From Hyposmocoma kahamanoa (taxonomy: Eukaryota; Arthropoda; Insecta; Lepidoptera; Cosmopterigidae), in the NCBI RefSeq assembly GCF_003589595.1, contig NW_020653945.1:8246976-8310975 (forward strand): a stretch of 64,000 nucleotides of DNA. Direction: 5' to 3'. Shown one piece after another: positions 32,501-41,500 of the stretch; the stretch's first letter is position 1; every line of letters starts with the position of its first letter. The translations under genes were made by a program, and so were the position numbers. The notes below the pieces were generated by a model. That model did not search any database. It saw nothing but the letters and a program-made list of their open reading frames with translations, and was not told where the DNA came from.

Positions 32501-35500
32501 TTTAAATAAATGGTTATTATTATTAAACATACGTGAATTTTACATATCTAAAACAAAATAATCTTTCTGTTTATAGGACTACAAACAGCTAGAGTTATCG
32601 TGTGAGACACAAGACGACGTGGACTCGTGGAAGGCGTCGTTCCTTCGCGCCGGAGTCTACCCTGAAAAGACTTCTGAGGCAGCCAACGGAGATGAGGTAC
32701 GTCATACGAACAGTACACAAATCGCACTCTGCTTGCTCTTACTTCCTAATTCTTATACCCCCTTTTTAATTCTATATATTTCTTTCTACATGTATCTTTA
32801 CCGGCTTACAAGCGGTCCATGGCTTTACTAAAATATGTAATTGCGTTTATGAACATGCGTATCTGCATTTAAGTAATATAGTCATGTACTATATCAGTTT
32901 TATTTTATATAACATGTTATTTGTTATGCGATACAGAGTGAAGGATCTGAGGTTTGTCCTACGGCTTTACGAATCATTTACAACATGTAGTATTCATTTG
33001 TGTAATGTTGATTTAAACCAAGAGTGTTTCAAGAATGAATGACCTGGTTTTTACCCGTTTTTATTTTTGTGTAATTGTTTTGTGTTAAATATCTTTTTTA
33101 TTAAACAAAAAATATAATTGGAAAGTATATTTACACAATATTATCTAAATTTATATTTTAGCATGAGGCATGTAGAGCTAATATGTAATAGTGAAGTGTG
33201 TGTAGAAGATTAAATTTTGATTGTTATTTCTTCTGTATGGTGGAAAAGGTTCTTCGACACAATTATGTTAGTTTCACTATGTAATTCATTATTATGAATT
33301 TTGTTCTCATTTGTAAACATTTCACATTCACGATATGATATAACTATCATTTATTGATAAGCTATACTTTGCTAAAGAGGTTTATGATCGTCAGATTCGT
33401 AGATATGAAATGAAATGTTTAGGTCTGCCATGCAAGCAAGGTACCATTTATTTTTCTATATTCCTAATCTAGTTTGTTTTAGCATGTTTATGTTTTTATT
33501 TTTTAGTTATTTCCGCCTACCCCAGGCTTGGGTCAGAAGAAAGTAAGTAGATTATATCTTCATAGCTTTGTTTGAAAGATTTTGGATTTTAGTACAGAGG
33601 TGAACTGCGGCATTTTTAGTGTTCGTCCGTCATTGATTTTTAGTTGCATGTCATTGTTTTCACGAGCTACGAATTCATTGTGAGCATTGGTGTACAAAGG
33701 AGTTTTCAGCTTAGGGCCCGATACATTTGGTTTTGGTTGTATCACTCGATTTTCCATTAATAGCACGATTCTGTATGTTGTTGAAGTTGTTGGTGTCTAC
33801 TTTTGGTGAGTATCATAGTTTTTAACAGTGCAACACATCTTTTTATCAATAGACTTTTATGAATTCCTTATCTAATAACGTTCATACTAATATTTTCTCT
33901 AATAATTTAACTGCATTTAACTTATCCACTCATTTACGCTCCAGATTAGCTTGCAATTAGACGAAGGCATGAGTTCTTTCAGCAAGGAGTCTTTTATGCT
34001 AATGTAGAGCATGCTTCATTGAACCCTGTGAATAATGTAGGGCGCAACTTGCAATCCTGTACAAAAAGCGACATGAACATAAACTGCTTGTTTTATCAAC
34101 ATCGCAAGACAAACGAACAATACTTTAGATGACACCAAACTTTAGATGCCTTTAATTTTTATTTTAATTAAAAAGTTGTTTTTTTTTACAGAACTCCGAA
34201 AGTGCCGGCACAAGCAGCATGGATCCTCAGCTGGAAAGGCAGGTGGAAACCATCCGCAACCTTGTCGATTCATACATGCGCATCGTGACCAAGACGACAC
34301 GGGATTTGGTACCTAAGACTATTATGATGCTGATCATCAACAACGCCAAAGATTTCATTAACGGGGAACTCCTTGCACATCTCTATGCTTCTGGTGATCA
34401 GGTACGCTTCCTGTGTAAATATCTAGGTTAATTTGTAAAATTCAAATGATATTTGATTACAGCGCGACGCGACGGTCTTCACGTACCAAATTAATAACAT
34501 GAAAGATTTTTTTTATATTTCTTCTTTACTACTGACTTCTAATAATAATAGTTATTAAAAGTCAGTAGTAAAGAAGAAATATAAAAAAAAAATGTAAAAA
34601 AAATATAAAAAGAAAGATATTTTCTCAATACAAAGAAATATACACTTATTCTATAATAGACTAACAATTTCAAATGTTGTATCCCTTGTGAGAGACTGAA
34701 GACCATACTAGGCAATTAAACGTATATTACAGCTCACCAGGCCCTCTCCCTTTGAGAGAAGTCTTAAGTAAAGTCTGAATAGTTAGCGATTATAGAAAAA
34801 AATTCTTTGTAGTGTGAAATGGTGAACGTTGCGCCTCAGTTGTCAAGATTCTTGTATGTTAAGTTTTTTTTTGTAATTGTGCAATAAATCACTGACCGGT
34901 TGCTACATAACGTTCATTCAATTACAGTCTCAAATGATGGAGGAATCCCCCGAGGAAGCGCAGAAGCGTGAGGAGATGTTGCGTATGTACCACGCGTGCA
35001 AAGAGGCGCTGCATATAATCGGCGACGTGTCGATGGCGACCGTGAGCACGCCGGTGCCGCCGCCCGTCAAGAACGACTGGCTGGAGAGCCGCCTCGATTC
35101 CAACCCGCGCCTCAGCCCGCCCTCACCCGGGGGCCCGCGCCGCGCTGTGCCTGCGCAGCAAGGTAGGTGATCACATCGACTCAACTCAATTATCTCCACT
35201 AAGTAGTCAACACATCCGAACGAACTTTACTTTTAAATCAACAATCTGTATTTTTCAAGAACTAAACTTCGTTGTCATTTAATTTTTAATTTTTAGCCAT
35301 TACTGCCCCACTGCAGGGCAAAGGCCTCCCCGCCCTTTTTCCACTTTTCGCGATTTAACGCCGCTACAGGCCAAGACCTCATACGCGTCCAATTCATCAC
35401 GCCATCTCGTTCTGGGTTCTATCACGGCTTCGTCTTGCGTTTGGTGGGATCCACTCCGTAGTGGTCTTTGCCCACAGCTCGTTTGACATGCGGCAGACGT

Positions 35501-38500
35501 GTCCAGCCCAGTTCCATTTTAAGCTCGTGGCTTCGTTGTCATTTAGAAAGCATTTTTTTATTTAGTAGACATCTACACGCTGATGATGGTGACGAACTTA
35601 CAAAACAATCATGATTGTGACGACATTGGTAGTCTAACGATTTACATTGTGGGCGCAGAATGCGGATTTCTGCTTAGAAATTAGTCCTACCGGGATGGAA
35701 GTCCCGGTGGGACTAATTTCGGAAATGAACTTTCTAAATTGTTTCTGATCTGGGTGTCCTGGGAAGTGCTCCAGAGCGAATTCCGTTGCTCTGGTACAGA
35801 ATTATCTAGTTTGAGTCCAGGAAACGGTGTGGTAGCCTGGCACATATATTATTACAGGCTCTATGGGCCAAAGAGGCGCTCCGCCGCCGCCTGCTGGAAC
35901 TGGCCGGCCGGCACCGCCGCTGCCGTCACGACCTGGTGGCGCTGCGCCACCCCCACCCGCGGGCCGTCCTACCCCTGGCGGAGGACTCCCTGCGCCGCTC
36001 ATACCCACGTAAGTACCATTTAGCTATAATAGGCAAAACACTTTTACTTTGAAAGGTAAAACTAGTTGACTGAAGCTGAATTCTTATGTGATCCAGATCT
36101 GTATCAAAATGACTATGATACGCTGTACATTTGTAGTCACTAGCAAAAAGAACATTCTGTTAAATTTCTCAAGGTTAAAAAACTGAAGTTCAATGCCTCG
36201 GAAACAGTTTTGTTTATACACGGATCTGAGTACTTTGAATAAATATTTCAAAGTGCTATCAGAGAAGTCGAGTTGGTTTTATGTGTGTGTCCAAGATGGC
36301 CGAACTTGCGACTTAACTCCGTTGTGCTAAAGCTTCGCTTGACAGTTAAGCATTTGTGTGGGTGATGTAACAGCCATAATTTGCATACGATATCGAATTA
36401 ACTATTTATTACATATGCCTCTTATATATTTAATATATATATATGTATAGAGTATTTGCTACTATTCATTTACAGGTTAACAATATTTGTATAAAGGTTT
36501 TGGCATAATACTCCTGTACCTGCTTGTGCTGATAAATGTTACTGGGGATTTGTTGAAGTCTACTTTTTTCTATTACTGTTCATTTTGTATTGTAATCCAA
36601 TAGTTCAATGGTATAGACGTGCAGATATCGTCTGTGTTTTGTAGAAAGGGCGAAAGTGGCATTTTTTTTTAATTCAGGGGAGTTTGTTTTAGTTTTTCAC
36701 GGCTATTAAAAAATATTTACGTTCTGTTTGAACTTCAATTTATAAAATTACAAACTTAAATTAAAACCAAAACTAAATTTTAAAACAGGACGTAAATATT
36801 TTAAAACAGTCGTTAAAACCTAAAACATGCTTCCCTAAAAACTTATCGAAATGACGCTTTCGTCCTTTCTACAAAACACCGATGATATGTGAGTTCTTTA
36901 GTACTAATATATCCAAATACCATATACAAGAGGACTTTTCGGTTTGTATATGTAGAGTGTTCGTTTTGGTTTTACTTAATTTTGGCTTGTGGTCCTAGTA
37001 ATGAACAACAATGGCAAAAAAAAAATTTTTTTTGTTATAATAGTTCTATCATTTATTGCGTTATGTAATAACTTTACATTATCCTATATAAGCTCCGTAA
37101 GGGCACTGCAACCTACGTTACTAAGTGCATTATCTATTTTCGTTATAAATTATCATTATCATGCTCGTAAGGTAGTTCTAACTTTGTGAAAGTAGGCTAA
37201 AAGATATTTGTGTGCTCCAAGAGCGAAAGCATTTTTCCTTCTCATGACTAGAAAAATATTTAGAAACTACCACTGACGTGAGACATTGTTTATAATATAT
37301 AGATTTTAAGACTTTCGTGATTATTCACTAAATGATTATCACTAGTATCGGGTTTCTTACCACGGTATGACTTTTTTTTGACGTACAGAGACTACCAGTT
37401 TTTCTGCCCTATGTACAAGGGGTGACAGATAAAATAGCCAGGTCGCTAAGGAAGTTTTCCATAAAAACTATTTTCACCCCCTTAACCAAAATGGGAAAAA
37501 TGTTACGTTCACCAAAAGACCACCTTCCTTTACAAACACCGGGTGTCTATAAAGTGAACTGCAGTTGTGGGAGCTCGTATATCGGTCAGACTAAACGAAC
37601 AATTGTCGATCGTATGAAGGAACACATCCGAGCAGTAAAAAACAATGATGCACAGAAGTCGGCTATAGCACAACATCTCACACAGACTGACACTAACCAC
37701 TGGATCGAGTTGCATAGCCCCCAGGTACTCTCGACAGAACGTCACTACATACCACGGTTGGTACGAGAAGCCATCGAGATCACGAAGTACAAAACATTTA
37801 ACCGTGATGATGGTTTTAAACTGTCCAGTGCATGGAATCCGGTCCTTAGTGCGTGCAGTAATAAAAACAAAAACACCTCGAGTTCAGTTTCGCGTGTGGA
37901 TACAGTGAGTGTGGTTTGTGTGAAAAAAGTGAGTGACAATGGTAACGCCACAACAAATCGCGATGAAGGTAGTCGTCGACAGCGCAAGAGGGTAGACAGA
38001 TATGTCTGCTCATAAAGCTGTCATCTGCCGCCGTCCAGTCAACCCGTGACCATGGAGCGTGCAACCGTTCCGAAATATCGGGAAAATAAAAAGAAGTCAT
38101 ACCGTGGTAAGAAACCCGATACTAGTGATAATCATTTATTGTTTATAATTCTGAAAAATTGTAAGCAATAAGACAATTAAAAAATACCTTAAATCGTTTG
38201 TCTTTATGTTCTTTATACAGTGACGATAAACAATATTACAATAACGCTAAAGTATTCCTTAGTAAATTTTTATTTAATATCCATTATTATTTCACTTCTC
38301 AGTAGAAATGAAAAGCAGTGTTATACTGTATTGTAAAATGCATTTATCACTCGAACTATAACTGCCTTCGCGGTGCTCGTGGGGTTAAATAAGCGGCGCT
38401 AATTACTATTAAGTGTTATGTGGTTCGTTTTACGCTCCTGTTGCAATCTGTTATTAAATTCACAAAAATAATTTTTAGAATTTCATAGTTTTTTTTCCAA

Positions 38501-41500
38501 GTTTTCCCTGAATATAAATTTTTTTTTGTTGAAGGTCAATACTATCATCATGCATATTTTAACCCAGCCGAAATTAGGTGAAATGAAAACAGAACAGCCT
38601 GTAGAATGTGTAACGTCCTTTTATCTTATACTTGTTGAAGCAAGATTATTTGGATGGTTTATGTAGACTGCGTTCTACAGAGAAAAGATCTGGCATAAAA
38701 AATGACAAAAAACGTGATATTTTAATCTGCTTCACATTGTCACAAGCAAAAGGATAACAATTTATGAAATGTAAAAAAATCAAATGCATAATTTTTTTAT
38801 TTGTAATTTCAAACTATTTACTACTTTATTAGTAGGAATGCTTTATAACTTCCACTTACAAAAATAATGTATTATGAAATTGGCACAAGCAGGGCTGATA
38901 GCTGAGTGTGTGGTTATTTTCGCAGGCGGCGCTAAGCGTGCGGCTCGGCGCGCTAACTAACTAACCTAAGTTACGTACGAACTAAGGTACTAACGACCTG
39001 TTAACTTAGTACAGTTGACCTCCACAATTGCTATTTAACACTCAGTATTTCACCGTGGGTCCTTGCCTCCTAACCGTCCTATCATTTCGTAGTGAATAAA
39101 ATGTTCATCACTTTATAACTTGTTCATAGCGAACTAATAATTAGAATTTTGTAGATGTGTAGGCAGTAGTTTTTATTGACCAGGCGAATCCTTAAGACGC
39201 TTAGGTGTAACGGTAGAATTTAACTTTAAACTCTGTTCAAGTTTTTCACTAAATTATTTGGCCTGTTTAACGTAACAAATGATGGAGGGCGAATCTCGAT
39301 TGTAGTAAGTTAACAAAAGTAGACAAGTTTATAAATAATTATACATATGTTATATACAATATTATTAGTTATGTAAATTATCAATACTTATGATACGTCT
39401 TAAAAAAAAATTGTTGCTTCCAAAAATTAAATTTAATAGTAAAATTTATTATGTACTCGTAGAATACAAAACAAATATTTTGCTTAAATATTCTCCTGCG
39501 GGTAGCTTTCTTTGTACGAAATGTTATAGCTAATACGTAGGCTATATTATCATTAAGTTTTAATTACATTTCAAATCTTTACACTTGATTTAGATGACGT
39601 ACTTTTGTAAAAACGTATACCTATAGAAGGTTGTGGACTCGTCGAATTCTTATGCTCCACTTTACAGTTGCCTGCAGTGAGAAGTGACGTTTATATAAAA
39701 CAATAAATAATCCAGATAGGTGTCTATGCAAATTCTAGTTATACATTTCTATCTTATCGGTGCGAAGTAGCCAGCAGTATGAAGGCGATGAGCTCTTTAT
39801 TTTTTTAACATAACAGCTATATTTTGTGACGTTGTGTTTTAACAAAGGGATCAAAAATAATCGATCATAGTTACAGGAGAGCACTGCATGTTTAGTTTAC
39901 ACTAATTTGTGTGTGGTCTTCAACTGTTTACAACGTGTTTGTTGTAGGCAATATATAATATGTCGTAGCTAAGGTCACGAACAGAGTGTAATTCGATTTA
40001 GCGCTCTCATAATTAATAAAGACGAATAAAAGAAATATTGTTTGATAGTTACAATAAGCGTTTCAAATTTCTTCTATCTTTGCGCCTTGAACTGGTTGAC
40101 CCTGCCATAGCCTTATCTACGACATTGATTATATCACTCTTCTTTTCTCATTGAATATTTAGGGCTGCACAGATAATAGATATTTCACAATATTGTTGTG
40201 TTAAGTTCTTTATTTTAGTGGCATATAATATTGTATTCACAGTTCCACTGTAAGAATATAGTCGTGATTTCTTCGTTGTTGTTAATTATAAATTATGGCA
40301 GTTACATTGCTCTACAATGTCTTACAGAGAAACTGTGAGAGCTTTTGGAGTTGTTTCATTTTTTAAATAGTTTTACTGGCATTCCCTTGTGCTAGATAAA
40401 ACTGGAATGATTATTATGTTAAATAGTACTTGCTATTACAAAAAAATGTATTCTGGATGAATTCTCACAAAATTACGAAATTTTTCCTCACATAGGTTTT
40501 TACCTATGTCTCGTTTGTAACGTAATTTGTAAACAAAAATATTAGGCGTCCTGGCGGCGGAAGCGCGGCGGGCGCGGCAGTGGGTGCCGTGAACCAGCTG
40601 CCACCACACATGCGGCAGCAGATCAACCAGGCTGTCGGCCAGGCCGTCACCAACGCCGCCATCAACGAGCTCAGCTCTGCATTCGCCAGATTCAAGTAAA
40701 CATACTATTTGTCGACTCACGCGATATTTGTTAACACTACTTACGGCGATTTTGTGCTTAAGTGTATGGATGGTTTTATACTATTCGACGATAAAGGTCA
40801 ATAACTTTTTATACATTCCACTAACGTAACGAGTACATTAATAAATGTATGTCCCATCTTAAAAATATCCAGAGAATATCATAGGATCAGAAAGCAATTG
40901 AACCATCCCTACACGCCTATTTTAATATGATATTTCTAAACGGGATGTCTCTAGCGTATTCGTTACGCTTTTTTTATGAGGGTTTATAAAGTTCGGTACC
41001 TATTTTTAAATCCTGTAGTTGATGACAGTTGTGTATTGGCCAGTTATACATTTTTTAAATGTTGGTCATTTGGGATTCTCTAAAATATTTGATATTATTA
41101 TACATCATTCCTTCTTTGATCTTTTGCGTTGTTTTTCGGATATGCTGTTTCAATGGAACTAGTTCTATACCTGAATATAATAATGTTAAAGATATATTTG
41201 AATCTCAAAAATATAGATGCTAGTTTATCTTTGTTACTGTGTCGAAATGTAGGTGTGAAACTAACAGTTTCGTGTTTGCAAGCTTTGTAACACAAAAGCA
41301 ATACTCGGACTGTGTATCTTGGTGTACCTAGGCTAACATTGTTTTGCTGTCATTCGATTTGAAGCTTTAGGCAGTATAAATTTAAAGTCGGTTCTTTTTA
41401 AACAGTTGATCGAATGACGGTGATTACCTTTATACGACCGGACATATCGCAATATCTTGACTTATTGGATTTGTCCGTTGAGTAATCTATAGTGTGAGTG

